Part shown: positions 26,715 through 34,673 of the stretch, in pieces
How positions within the stretch are numbered: the stretch's first letter is position 1
Layout: every line of letters starts with the position of its first letter
Assembly: GCF_001989995.2 (NCBI RefSeq)
Contig: NZ_JAHGUP010000068.1
Span: forward strand, 1-50,204
Reading direction: 5' to 3'
Origin: Vibrio anguillarum
GTDB lineage: Bacteria; Pseudomonadota; Gammaproteobacteria; Enterobacterales; Vibrionaceae
DNA length: 50,204 bases
The notes under the pieces: generated by a model
Seen by the model: only the letters and a program-made list of their open reading frames with translations
The model's database searches: none
Told to the model about the DNA's origin: nothing
Translations under genes and position numbers: made by a program

Positions 26715-26732
26715 TGTGAGAGATCTCTTACA
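26715..26732. promoter_or_regulatory. GacA/VarA-type upstream activating sequence
   Basis: TGTGAGAGATCTCTTACA matches TGTAAG-N6-CTTACA at 11 of 12 fixed positions and is almost fully palindromic. Sites of this type are bound by phosphorylated GacA/VarA/UvrY upstream of csrB-like RNAs. Confidence 0.8.
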
Positions 26733-26775
26733 CGTATCGTGAGACTTTAACGTTTTGCTATGCAATAAAAAGAGA

Positions 26776-26804
26776 TTGAAATTTTTAATTATTTGAATTT
26801 AAAT
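26776..26804 (+). promoter_or_regulatory. Candidate promoter of the CsrB-type RNA
   Basis: TTGAAA (26776-26781) and TTAAAT (26799-26804) with a 17-bp spacer. It would start the RNA near 26811. GATAAT at 26805 is a competing -10. Confidence 0.4.
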
Positions 26805-26810
26805 GATAAT

Positions 26811-27238
26811 TTTCATTTTGTGTCTTTCTGGCAGAGAAAAAACAACAGGTGGGGGATTGCTGAAAAAAGTGAAATCCGTAATCTGAAGTTGTCAGCAGGA
26901 AGCGGACACGGAACAGGAAAGACCCAAGGATAGGTCATCTTCAGGACGAAGATTCGATAATTCAGGAAGGATGATCGGCAAGGATAGCGAAGGACATTAG
27001 CTGGATGCTGAATAACTAGGATGGTTATCAAGGAAAGTTAATGGACGGTGCAAAGGAAAAGTGCACACATCTGTCGGGACGACGGAGTTAAGGACACCGC
27101 TAGGAAGGCGATGAAAGGGAATGCGCTGAGGGAATCAGCAGACTATCAAGGAATTGATGCAGGGAGCACTTATCAGTAGCTGGATTGCTGCGAGTAAGAA
27201 CTGAAACCCCACTAAGCGAGAGCTTAGTGGGGTTTTCT
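26811..27238 (+). ncRNA. csrB: CsrB/CsrC-family regulatory RNA that sequesters CsrA
   Basis: A gene-free stretch with about 25 GGA trinucleotides between 26851 and 27190, of which about 14 are AGGA. CsrB-type RNAs present such motifs in stem-loops to bind and titrate the translational regulator CsrA. It is preceded by a GacA/VarA activator box and ends in a strong terminator, a perfect 13-bp stem (AACCCCACTAAGC/GCTTAGTGGGGTT) with a GAGA loop and a T-rich tail. Its length, near 400 nt, fits vibrio Csr RNAs. The 5' end is uncertain by tens of bases. Vibrios usually have three or four paralogues, and I cannot tell which this is. Open frames inside it look like chance. Confidence 0.85.
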
Positions 27239-27240
27239 TT
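27205..27240 (+). terminator. Terminator of the CsrB-type RNA
   Basis: A perfect 13-bp stem (27205-27217 with 27222-27234) and a GAGA tetraloop are followed by TTCTTT. Confidence 0.92.
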
Positions 27241-27352
27241 ATTTTGGTTACCTGAAAATAATGGCCACCTGAAAATAATAAGTGGTGAGGTTAACATTGC
27301 TTCCTGCGGAGTAACTCCAGATAATAGGTGAAAATAATGAAAGGATGTGATG

Positions 27353-28333
27353 ATGATTCGCTTAGCCGTTATTGGAACCAACTGGATTACTGACCAGTTT
27401 ATTGAAGGGGCATTGGATACTGGGAAATTTCAGCTCGTAGCGGTTTATTCCCGTTCGCTGGACAGGGCGAAACAATTTGCCGAAAAATACGATGCTCCTG
27501 CTTTGTTTACTGACCTTAAGAGCCTAGGTGAGAGTGACAATGTGGATGCCGTGTACATCGCCAGCCCGAATGTACTGCATGGTCCACAGTCGATTCAAAT
27601 GATGCAAGCGGGCAAACATGTTATCTGTGAGAAGCCGCTGGCTTCTGATTTCTCATTAGCACAGCAGATGTATCAAGTTGCCAAACAGCATGGCGTAGTA
27701 TTATTTGAGGCCTTTATAACCCCACATTTGCCCAATTTTTCCGTTCTCAAACAAGAGCTATCGCAGATTGGCGCTATCCGTAAAGCGGTGCTCAGCTACT
27801 GCCAGTATTCCTCTCGTTACCCTAAATATCTCAAAGGTGAGATGCCCAATACCTTTTTGCCCGAGTTCTCTAATGGTTCGATCATGGATATTGGTTATTA
27901 CTGTTTGGGCTCAGCCATTGAACTGTTTGGTGAGCCTAAATCGGTACAAGCCCAAGCGCATTTACTGGAGACGGGGGTTGATGGTAACGGCAGTGTGATC
28001 TTAGGATATGACGGTTTTGATGTGCTATTAATGCATTCAAAAACCAGTGACTCCTATTTGCCGAGCGAAATTCAAGGTGAAGAGGCCGCACTGCACGTTG
28101 AGATGATTTCTACCTGCAACCGCATTACGAGAATTAACCGTAGTGGTCAAACCCAAGATCTGAGTATTGAGCAACACGCCAACCGCATGTTTTACGAAGC
28201 ACAAAAATTTGCAGATCAGATACAGAACAAGACAATAGATGAGCAATGCAAATTACGCTCACTCACCGTTTCCAAATTATTGACAGAAATACGTCGCCAA
28301 ACGGGCGTGATTTTTCCAACCGATAACCTGTAG
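27353..28333 (+). CDS. Gfo/Idh/MocA-family NAD(P)-dependent oxidoreductase
   Basis: A 326-residue oxidoreductase. Three in-frame starts occur (27347 GTG, 27350, 27353 ATG). AAGGA ends at 27345, so the last gives the best spacing (7 bp). An N-terminal Rossmann motif (MIRLAVIGTNWI) is followed by VYIASPNVLHGPQSIQMMQAGKHVICEKPLA, whose EKP lysine is the family's catalytic residue. The C-terminal sheet domain contains SNGSIMDIGYYCLGSAIELFGEP. The substrate, probably a sugar or polyol derivative, cannot be deduced. It is a single gene just after the Csr-type RNA. The next gene starts 30 bp downstream and may be cotranscribed. Confidence 0.88.
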   Translation: MIRLAVIGTNWITDQFIEGALDTGKFQLVAVYSRSLDRAKQFAEKYDAPALFTDLKSLGESDNVDAVYIASPNVLHGPQSIQMMQAGKHVICEKPLASDFSLAQQMYQVAKQHGVVLFEAFITPHLPNFSVLKQELSQIGAIRKAVLSYCQYSSRYPKYLKGEMPNTFLPEFSNGSIMDIGYYCLGSAIELFGEPKSVQAQAHLLETGVDGNGSVILGYDGFDVLLMHSKTSDSYLPSEIQGEEAALHVEMISTCNRITRINRSGQTQDLSIEQHANRMFYEAQKFADQIQNKTIDEQCKLRSLTVSKLLTEIRRQTGVIFPTDNL

Positions 28334-28363
28334 TTTCATCGCACAGAGAAGAGAGCAAAAATA

Positions 28364-28762
28364 ATGCAAGCTGAAGTAAAGTGGGTCGAAAATTTCAAGT
28401 TCTTGGGCCAATCCCAATCTGGTCATTCGGTGGTGATGGATGGCAGTGGTGGTGCAACCGCGCCTAGCCCGATGGAGATGGTTCTGATGGCTGCGGGAGG
28501 TTGTAGCTCTGTGGATGTGGTTGATGGCTTAAAATCGGCTAATCAACAGGTCACTGCATGTAACGCCAAATTGACGGCTGAGCGCCGTGAAACTGCGCCG
28601 CGGATTTTTACGCTAGTCAATATCCATTTCGACGTATCAGGCGTTGATCTTGACCCTAATGTCGTTGAAAAAGTGACGACCGATTCATTAGAAAAGTACT
28701 GTTCTGTCTGCTTAATGTTAGGCAAAGGTGTCACAATGACTCACAGTTGGGCGATTGTTTAA
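28364..28762 (+). CDS. yhfA: OsmC-family protein, YhfA-like
   Basis: A 132-residue OsmC/Ohr-fold protein that closely follows E. coli YhfA: MQAEVKWVENFKFLGQSQSG at the start, APSPMEMVLMAAGGCSSVDV in the middle and EKYCSVCLMLGKGVTMTHS near the end. The two conserved thiols are C47 and C113, with an extra C116. OsmC relatives reduce organic peroxides through such a pair, but YhfA itself has no firm function. GAGAAGAGAG lies before the ATG. It may share a transcript with the oxidoreductase upstream. Confidence 0.9.
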   Translation: MQAEVKWVENFKFLGQSQSGHSVVMDGSGGATAPSPMEMVLMAAGGCSSVDVVDGLKSANQQVTACNAKLTAERRETAPRIFTLVNIHFDVSGVDLDPNVVEKVTTDSLEKYCSVCLMLGKGVTMTHSWAIV

Positions 28763-28782
28763 GCCATTCAATCAATAAGACT

Positions 28783-28818
28783 AGGAAAAAGCAATATGCT
28801 CTGATCTTGCCTTTTCCT
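28783..28818 (+). terminator. Weak hairpin after the YhfA-like gene
   Basis: AGGAAAA (28783-28789) pairs with TTTTCCT (28812-28818), with GCAA/TTGC inside it after a mismatch. There is no long T-tract beyond, so termination would be inefficient. Confidence 0.4.
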
Positions 28819-28933
28819 GTGCGTTACAGGTTGGTTGAAATTAAAGAGGAAAGTGAAACAGTGAGCTTTTCTCTTTTTTCTTTTGTTTATCCAAGTAGTC
28901 TAAATACACTAGATGCATAAGGAGGAACGGCTC

Positions 28934-29533
28934 ATGACCGAAATGGAAAAAATGATGAATGGTATGGTGTTTGACGGTGCAGACCCAGAAATGGAAGCCA
29001 TTCGTAGCAAAGCAGGACATTTACTGTTGCAGATCAACCAATGCGCCGATGCTACAGCCCGCCATCAATTGCAAACTCAGCTATATCGTCAAATTGGTCA
29101 ACAAAGTGTGGTGCAGCCTCCTTTCTATTGTGAATTCGGTGAAACAATTTCCATTGGTGATGAAACCTTTATCAACATGAATGTCACTATGCTTGATGGC
29201 GCTAAAATCACGATTGGTAATCATGTTTTGATTGGCCCTAACACCCAGTTTTATACGCCAGCGCATGCTTTGGATTATCGCAGCCGCCGCTTGTGGGAAA
29301 CATTTTGTAAGCCGATTACGGTTGAAGATGACGTATGGATTGGTGGCAACGTTGTGATTAATCAAGGAGTCACGATTGGTGCGCGTTCGGTTGTCGCGGC
29401 AAATTCAGTGGTCAATCAGGATGTGCCAGCTGATAGCCTAGTCGGGGGCACACCAGCGAGAGTGCTCCGTTCATTAAAAGAAATGAATGGAACATCTGAC
29501 CTGCATAGTGCAGTTAAGGAAGGGCATCATTGA
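28934..29533 (+). CDS. Sugar O-acetyltransferase, maltose/galactoside acetyltransferase family
   Basis: A 199-residue hexapeptide-repeat acyltransferase. The start is the ATG at 28934, with a strong AAGGAGG 8 bp upstream. After the N-terminal helical Maa domain (MEKMMNGMVFDGADPEM...RHQLQTQL) comes a left-handed beta-helix: FYCEFGETISIGDETFINMNVTMLDGAKITIGNHVLIGPN, then VEDDVWIGGNVVINQGVTIGARSVVAANSVV. The active-site histidine is in FYTPAHALD. It moves acetyl from acetyl-CoA to a sugar hydroxyl, probably as a detoxifying step; the exact sugar is unknown. Its TGA stop overlaps the TTG start of the next gene, so the two are translationally coupled. Confidence 0.9.
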   Translation: MTEMEKMMNGMVFDGADPEMEAIRSKAGHLLLQINQCADATARHQLQTQLYRQIGQQSVVQPPFYCEFGETISIGDETFINMNVTMLDGAKITIGNHVLIGPNTQFYTPAHALDYRSRRLWETFCKPITVEDDVWIGGNVVINQGVTIGARSVVAANSVVNQDVPADSLVGGTPARVLRSLKEMNGTSDLHSAVKEGHH

Positions 29534-30444
29534 AGCAGCATAAACATACACTATTTGGTGTTGCGGCTATCTTGCTGTGGAGCTGTCTAATGGGGCTAAT
29601 CAGAACGGTCACCGAGCAATTTAGCCCAATTGGTGGGGCGGCACTGATTTACACTGTGAGCTCAGTATTTCTGATGCTTGTCATGGGCGTGCCTAAATTC
29701 AAACACTTTTCTCTGCGTTATGTTCTGATCGGTGGCGCGCTTTTTGTGAGCTACGAAATCTGCTTAGCATTAGCGTTAGGTATGGCCAATGATCGCCATC
29801 AAGCGCTCGAGATGGCGGTGATTAACTATTTGTGGCCAGCCTTGACGGTGTTGTTTGCGGTATTTCTCAGCCGTAAACCCGTCCATATTCTTGTGTATCC
29901 AAGCGTTGCGCTCGCATTTGTCGGGGTTGCTTGGACCATTACTGGTGATAGTGGGTTTTCGGTGATGCAAATATCAGCCAATATTGCGACTAATCCCTTA
30001 ACCTATAGCATGGCGTTTGGCGGGGCGATTATTTGGGCTGTTTATTGCAATATCACCAAACAGTTAGCCAATGGACAAAATGCCATTATCCTGTTCTTTA
30101 TGGCTACTGCTATCGCCCTCTGGATTAAGTATTTTCTTAGCAGCGAAAGCACTTTAGTGTTTACCGTTCCAGCAACCTTGAATTTAGCGTTAACGGGTGT
30201 GGTGATGGGCAGCGGTTATGCACTTTGGAATGTGGCAATCTTGCGTGGCAACATGGTTCTATTGGCGACTCTTTCTTATTTCACACCAGTGATTTCAACC
30301 TTGCTTTCATCGCTAATCTTAGGTGTAGCGCTTGGGCTAAGCTTTTGGCAAGGTGTGATTATGGTGACGATGGGTTCTTTAATTTGTTGGTGGGCGACCA
30401 GAGAACGTCAATCGACGGTGCAAGAGAAAATGCCAATAGCCTGA
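29530..30444 (+). CDS. yddG: DMT/EamA-family exporter, YddG-like (aromatic amino acids)
   Basis: A 304-residue membrane protein with ten predicted helices. It follows YddG, the E. coli exporter of aromatic amino acids, in GVAAILLWSCLMGLIRTVTEQFSPIGGAALIYT, ALEMAVINYLWPALTVLFAV and GSGYALWNVAILRGNM, as I recall that family. The start is TTG at 29530, with AAGGAAGGG upstream and a TTGA overlap with the acetyltransferase stop. A strong bidirectional terminator follows. The pairing with an acetyltransferase is unusual and may be incidental. Confidence 0.85.
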   Translation: MKQHKHTLFGVAAILLWSCLMGLIRTVTEQFSPIGGAALIYTVSSVFLMLVMGVPKFKHFSLRYVLIGGALFVSYEICLALALGMANDRHQALEMAVINYLWPALTVLFAVFLSRKPVHILVYPSVALAFVGVAWTITGDSGFSVMQISANIATNPLTYSMAFGGAIIWAVYCNITKQLANGQNAIILFFMATAIALWIKYFLSSESTLVFTVPATLNLALTGVVMGSGYALWNVAILRGNMVLLATLSYFTPVISTLLSSLILGVALGLSFWQGVIMVTMGSLICWWATRERQSTVQEKMPIA

Positions 30445-30468
30445 CATCGCAACAGCTTTATTATGTAT

Positions 30469-30506
30469 AAAAAAAAGCCCTCTCGGGAACGAGAGGGCTT
30501 TTTCCG
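30469..30506. terminator. Bidirectional terminator
   Basis: AAAAAGCCCTCTCG pairs with CGAGAGGGCTTTTT around GGAA, with A-rich and T-rich flanks. It separates the convergent YddG-like and CDF genes. Confidence 0.9.
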
Positions 30507-30521
30507 TTTAATTGAGACTGA

Positions 30522-31418
30522 TTAACGAGCCACGTTCATGGTTAATTGCAGTACGAATGGCAGCTTTGATAAACGCTTATGTAGTGAGCGACGAGTACTT
30601 TCGATATCTTCAAGTGCAATCATTTCATTCTCATCAGGGCGAATGTCGACATTGACCCACAGCTCATGACCGACTTTAGTCACCGCAGTCAACTCGATAT
30701 CTTGCTCTGATTCTTCTCCTACGGCAATGACACCTTGATCCACAGTTTTACAAATCTCTTTGTTTGGTGACATCATCAACAATTCACGTGTTGCCGATTT
30801 AAGCATGTCATAAGGCACTTTGATAAAGTAAAACGACATTAATAGCATCATGATTGGGTCTGCATAGACGGCATATTTTGCCCAAGGAGACAAGGTCATC
30901 AACCAAGCGGCAATGAAACCGACCGTTACCGCGACGCTTAATAGCGTGTCCATTTGCCACTGTTTTACTTCAGCGTCAATCAAACCAGAAGAGTAACGTT
31001 TACTCTTGTTGACCATGAACCACCACGCAATCGCACAACCAATCACGTTCACTGTGCCAAAAACAGTGGCGATAGAAGCATCCACTTCTCGACCACCGCT
31101 AAACAATGCCATGACAGCCGAGTACAACGAATAACTCACGACTAACAAAATAACGCTGGCTTTTATAGCAATAACCGCAGGTTCTAGCACCGCGCGTCCA
31201 AAGGGAAAAGTCGAGTCAGAAGGTTTACGAATGTAGCGTGACGCCACCAGCGACAATAATGTTAACAGCAAACTAACCAGTGAATACACACCGTCAAACA
31301 CGATAACCAGTGAACCGACAAGCATACCAACCACAAGTCCGCCACCAGCAAAGCCAGAAGCTAAAAGGGCCGAAATCGTCAAAATGCGATTTTCATTATT
31401 TCTTGTTCGAGCACACAT
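30522..31418 (-). CDS. Cation diffusion facilitator (CDF)-like transporter with altered metal site
   Basis: A 298-residue membrane protein with six predicted helices and a C-terminal cytoplasmic domain of about 85 residues, as in CDF zinc/iron/manganese exporters. The usual TM2 DxxxD of the transport site is DGVYS here, so the second aspartate is missing, and TM5 has QWQMD in place of HxxxD. Two of four A-site ligands are therefore changed. Either the metal differs, for example a non-zinc ion, or transport relies on other residues. The fold and N-terminal DGVYSLVSLLLTLLSL remain typical. A GGTAG-type site precedes the ATG. Confidence 0.8.
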   Translation of the reverse strand: MCARTRNNENRILTISALLASGFAGGGLVVGMLVGSLVIVFDGVYSLVSLLLTLLSLVASRYIRKPSDSTFPFGRAVLEPAVIAIKASVILLVVSYSLYSAVMALFSGGREVDASIATVFGTVNVIGCAIAWWFMVNKSKRYSSGLIDAEVKQWQMDTLLSVAVTVGFIAAWLMTLSPWAKYAVYADPIMMLLMSFYFIKVPYDMLKSATRELLMMSPNKEICKTVDQGVIAVGEESEQDIELTAVTKVGHELWVNVDIRPDENEMIALEDIESTRRSLHKRLSKLPFVLQLTMNVAR

Positions 31419-31637
31419 AAAAGACTACCTGTTGAAAACATGCTGTTATTTTGGCTTAAAGCACGGTTTTGACAATCTCTAAGTGCATTGGTCGTTGGCT
31501 TGAATATTGGGAAGTAAGTTTATTTTTAATTAAAACAACTAGTTATGTTGTTATTTGCCTGTCAGGATAATTGACGCTGACTGTCTTCGCTTTAGATTGT
31601 TTGAAATGTGGGCATCTTGGAAACTAAACAACGAAAA

Positions 31638-32516
31638 TTAAAAATCAAACAAATAGTCACGCAACTTATCGGCTAACCAGTTCATGCCAGGGTGTTCGGC
31701 CATGCCCGTGGCCGTAAACATGCAGTAATCTTCTTGAGTGAGACCGTAGGTGTGTTTAATCACCGTTAGTTTTTGTTCACGTAGGAAGTGGCGAATTAAA
31801 GGTTCTGGCAATACGCCCCATGCATTCTCAGTCAAGATGGTATTGAGCATGTAATCGAAACTGGAGAAGCCAATGTAGCGACGAGAGAAAGGTTGTAATT
31901 CGGGGTTATCTTTTTCGTTTAAATAGACCATCACGGCTTGCATTGCTCTGCGCAGTTCTTCGTCGGTGACTCGCGAAATTTTAGTTAGCGGGTGGTCACT
32001 TTTGCACACCGACATCATCCGGATTTTACCCAAAGGTTGATAAGTGATCCGCGGGTCGTTGATTCTTTCATAATCGACGCCAAAAGCAAAATCGACTTGA
32101 TGAGTGGCAATCAAGTTGGCTAAGTCGCCGCTTGAAGCCAATACAAGGTTAAACGAGGTCGCGGGAAAACGATTATTCAGCTGGTGTGCAAAATCTTGCC
32201 ACAAGGCATCAGGAAGAGAATCATCACGGGCAATCCACATCTCGGCGTTGAAGCCCCGTGATATTTGCGTACAGGTGTGTTTTATTCGCGCAATGGTCAC
32301 CAAAACACTTTCACAATCTTTATAAATTGCTTTCCCCGCTTCAGATAAAGTCAGGTTGTTGCCGGTGCGCACAAAAAGAGCGGTATCGAGCTCTTTCTCC
32401 AACGCTTTAATCGCCATACTGAGTTTGGTTCGGTTACATTCTAATTGTCGCGCCGCTTCGGAGACTGAGCCCGTGTCCGCGACAGAGAAAAATGCTTCAA
32501 TTTGAGAAAGGTTCAT
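31638..32516 (-). CDS. LysR-family transcriptional regulator
   Basis: A 292-residue LysR protein. The N-terminal winged helix-turn-helix (MNLSQIEAFFSVADTGSVSEAARQLECNRTKLSMAIKALEKELDTALFVR) is complete, followed by a two-lobed effector domain (MMSVCKSDHPL, VMVYLNEKD, WGVLPEPLI). It is divergent from a methyltransferase gene across a gap of about 210 bp. That pairing suggests, but does not prove, that it controls the methyltransferase. Its effector is unknown. Confidence 0.92.
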   Translation of the reverse strand: MNLSQIEAFFSVADTGSVSEAARQLECNRTKLSMAIKALEKELDTALFVRTGNNLTLSEAGKAIYKDCESVLVTIARIKHTCTQISRGFNAEMWIARDDSLPDALWQDFAHQLNNRFPATSFNLVLASSGDLANLIATHQVDFAFGVDYERINDPRITYQPLGKIRMMSVCKSDHPLTKISRVTDEELRRAMQAVMVYLNEKDNPELQPFSRRYIGFSSFDYMLNTILTENAWGVLPEPLIRHFLREQKLTVIKHTYGLTQEDYCMFTATGMAEHPGMNWLADKLRDYLFDF

Positions 32517-32729
32517 AACGTTCTCTAAGGCACAATAATGGGTTGATCATAAACAATTTTAGTACCACTGCCTATCTGATGTTCTTCTACCAACTGACGG
32601 TTTTCTCGCCAATCAAAGCCAGTTCATCATTTCTTAGTCAAGATTGAGCTGTAACTCTATGAACGTAACACAGTTTTGGTTTATTCTTGGGAAAATTTCC
32701 CCAATACAAGAAGTAACACGGAGGCCATG

Positions 32730-33311
32730 ATGGCGAACGAATGGGATGAGTGTGCGGCTCAGTGGGAGCAGGACGAATCCACAACGCTTTTTGCTCAAAA
32801 TGTGTTTCAGCAATTACAGAAACGGGTCACTCTCGAAGGTAAACATGTTCTTGATTTCGGGTGTGGTACGGGCTTGCTGAGCCAAATGATGTCTCGCCAT
32901 GCCAGAGATATTGTCGCGCTCGATGGCTCTGAGGCCATGATTGAAGAGTTGGATAAAAAAGAGTTGGTCAACGTTGAACCCGTGGTGGATTTTCTGACCC
33001 GTGGTCTAGTCGCGCAACATCCGGCCTTTCGCAAACAATTCGATCTTGTTGTGGCGTCATCTGTGTGCGCGTTTGTGCCGAATCTTAATGAAGTATTTAC
33101 CATCATTCATTCTCTATTAGATGAGCATGGCGTTTTTATTCATTGGGACTGGTTGGTTGAAGAAGATGTTCCTGACTATGGCCTTAGCCAAAACCAAATT
33201 GAGACACAACTGAAAAGCGCAGGTTTTAGCCAAGTGGAAACCGCAGTTGCGTTTGAGATTAAAAATTCAAAAGGTCTAGCGCCAGTAGTGATGGGCATTG
33301 GTAGGAAATAA
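32730..33311 (+). CDS. Class I SAM-dependent methyltransferase
   Basis: A 193-residue methyltransferase. The start is the ATG at 32730, because GGAGG at 32720-32724 is too close to the ATG at 32727 and far from the upstream frame opening at 32676. Motif I, HVLDFGCGTGLLSQM (about 37-51), binds S-adenosylmethionine. An acidic residue at the end of the second strand (IVALDGSEAMIEEL) contacts the ribose. The first residues, EWDECAAQWEQDE, are typical of ubiquinone/UbiE-like methyltransferases. The acceptor is unknown. Confidence 0.88.
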   Translation: MANEWDECAAQWEQDESTTLFAQNVFQQLQKRVTLEGKHVLDFGCGTGLLSQMMSRHARDIVALDGSEAMIEELDKKELVNVEPVVDFLTRGLVAQHPAFRKQFDLVVASSVCAFVPNLNEVFTIIHSLLDEHGVFIHWDWLVEEDVPDYGLSQNQIETQLKSAGFSQVETAVAFEIKNSKGLAPVVMGIGRK

Positions 33312-33607
33312 CATCATAAATTGAATGGTTTTCCAGATTGAGAATGGCTTATTTACATTATTTCACTGTTCCATAATGACCAACTTGCGTAAGCTCTAGC
33401 TTGTTGATAAGTGTCATGATAGTCACTCCCTAGAAGACTATAAGGCGTTGATCACGAATAATTCTGTTTGTTGACTGATAACTCATGGCTAGGGTTAAGC
33501 AAAAATAAAAGCACATCAGAAGATAAATAAAGAAGGCCAGCGCAAAATAGTGCTGGCCTTCTTTATTTTAAGCATTGAGCTAAATTTTCAATGTTGATTC
33601 ACAAACA
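33312..33607. other. Intergenic region with one terminator
   Basis: About 300 bp between convergent methyltransferase and LysR genes. Apart from the hairpin at 33536-33571 I see no gene or repeat in it. Confidence 0.6.
33536..33571. terminator. Rho-independent terminator between convergent genes
   Basis: GAAGGCCAGC pairs with GCTGGCCTTC around a short AT-rich loop, followed by TTTATTTT. Confidence 0.88.
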
Positions 33608-34522
33608 TCAGTGTGGTTTTTTGAGCTGATCACACAACCATTTCAAAGCTTGGTCGTTCATACTGGGCTTATTCCACACTAAGCTGTAAGCCACTTTCCC
33701 ATAATTGAAAGGTAACGGTTTGATGAGCAACTCCCTAGCTTGCATCGCTTGTTCCGCCCAGCGTTTGGAGCAAGTAAAGAGTGAGTCAGTATGCTTGCAT
33801 AAGATGGCGGCCGCACCAAAGTCAGCAACAACAACCGGAACATGACGAGCTCGATGAGATTGAGCTAAATTCTGTTCAAAAAAAGGTTCAGCCAGCTCTT
33901 TGTCCATGATGCCGATATGCGATTGAGCAAGGTAGTGATCGATAGTGAGTTCTTCATTGGCTAAAGTATGATCACTACGCATTAAGCAGACCATTTCATC
34001 GTGAGCAATCACTTCCCACACGAGCTCTTTATCTCGCGTTGGGGGCTGGCTGATATCGTGTGGTAAAATGACGAAATCAATCAGCCCGCTTTGCAGGGCG
34101 TCGAAGCCATAGTGATCTTTCGAGTAGATAGTAAAGGAAGCTTGCGGTGCATGATTTTTTATTACGTTTGTCAAAATAGGAGCAAACAACTCAAAGGCAC
34201 TTTCTCGCATCGCAAGGCGGTATTTCCCCTGATAATGTTGAGGTTCGAAATTTGAGTGATGCAGCAATCCATTCATGCTAGAGAGGATTGAATGGACAGT
34301 GGGGCCCATTTGTAGCGCGAAAGGGGTAGGTATTAAATGTGTACCATCACGATAAAATAGTTCATCTTCCAAGAGAATGCGCAATTGCGACAAGTTTTTA
34401 CTGATGCTTGAAGGGCTAATGCAGAGCTGGGCCGCTGTTTGCGTGACGCTGCGGGTACTGAGCATGACGTGTAGCGCTGTTAGGTGTTTTAAACTGATTC
34501 TTGAAAGGTGAATATAATCCAT
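33608..34522 (-). CDS. LysR-family transcriptional regulator
   Basis: A 304-residue LysR protein if the ATG at 34522 is used. A TTG 21 bp earlier is in frame, and GGAGG lies between the two, so the start is uncertain. The helix-turn-helix is LKHLTALHVMLSTRSVTQTAAQLCISPSSISKNLSQLRILLEDELFYRDG. The effector domain is also complete (YRLAMRESAFELFAP, LIDFVILPHDIS, DEMVCLMRSDHTL). It lies downstream of the acetoacetyl-CoA synthetase gene on the same strand, about 130 bp apart, and may respond to a metabolite of that pathway. This link is by position only. Confidence 0.9.
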   Translation of the reverse strand: MDYIHLSRISLKHLTALHVMLSTRSVTQTAAQLCISPSSISKNLSQLRILLEDELFYRDGTHLIPTPFALQMGPTVHSILSSMNGLLHHSNFEPQHYQGKYRLAMRESAFELFAPILTNVIKNHAPQASFTIYSKDHYGFDALQSGLIDFVILPHDISQPPTRDKELVWEVIAHDEMVCLMRSDHTLANEELTIDHYLAQSHIGIMDKELAEPFFEQNLAQSHRARHVPVVVADFGAAAILCKHTDSLFTCSKRWAEQAMQARELLIKPLPFNYGKVAYSLVWNKPSMNDQALKWLCDQLKKPH

Positions 34523-34673
34523 AAATAAAGGCGGTTCCTCCAAACTTTTTCAAAAGCATATCACTGACATACTGACAAATTACACGAAAAGATGCGGGTT
34601 ATTTGACAAGCTGCCGAAATATTTACCGCTGTGCCTACATCAACTTCCATCGCCTTTATTTCAAGAATAATGT

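Larger units (their letters stand above)
26499..26810. other. Upstream regulatory region of the CsrB-type RNA
   Basis: About 310 bp without a gene. It holds the GacA/VarA-type activator palindrome at 26715-26732 and AT-rich promoter sequence near 26776-26804. A weaker partial dyad (AGTGAGAGCTCTATCTCA, near 26645) may be a second, poorer site. It also contains the promoter of the deaminase-family gene. Confidence 0.6.

Noticed and set aside
26802..26820. Fur-box-like sequence AATGATAATTTTCATT near the CsrB-type RNA start
   Set aside because: It has 5-bp dyad arms but a poor match to the full Fur consensus, and such AT-rich dyads are common here. It is not called as a site.
26851..27190. Regularly spaced GGA repeats as a possible CRISPR or tandem array
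   Set aside because: Only the 3-4 base motif recurs. There is no repeated unit of fixed length and no spacer pattern.
26813..27381. Two minus-strand open frames of 72 and 93 codons
   Set aside because: They lie across the GGA-rich RNA, have low-complexity Pro/Ser-rich translations and lack ribosome-binding sites. The RNA explains the sequence better.
28037..28246. Minus-strand frame within the Gfo/Idh oxidoreductase
   Set aside because: Antisense to a conserved domain and without a start signal.
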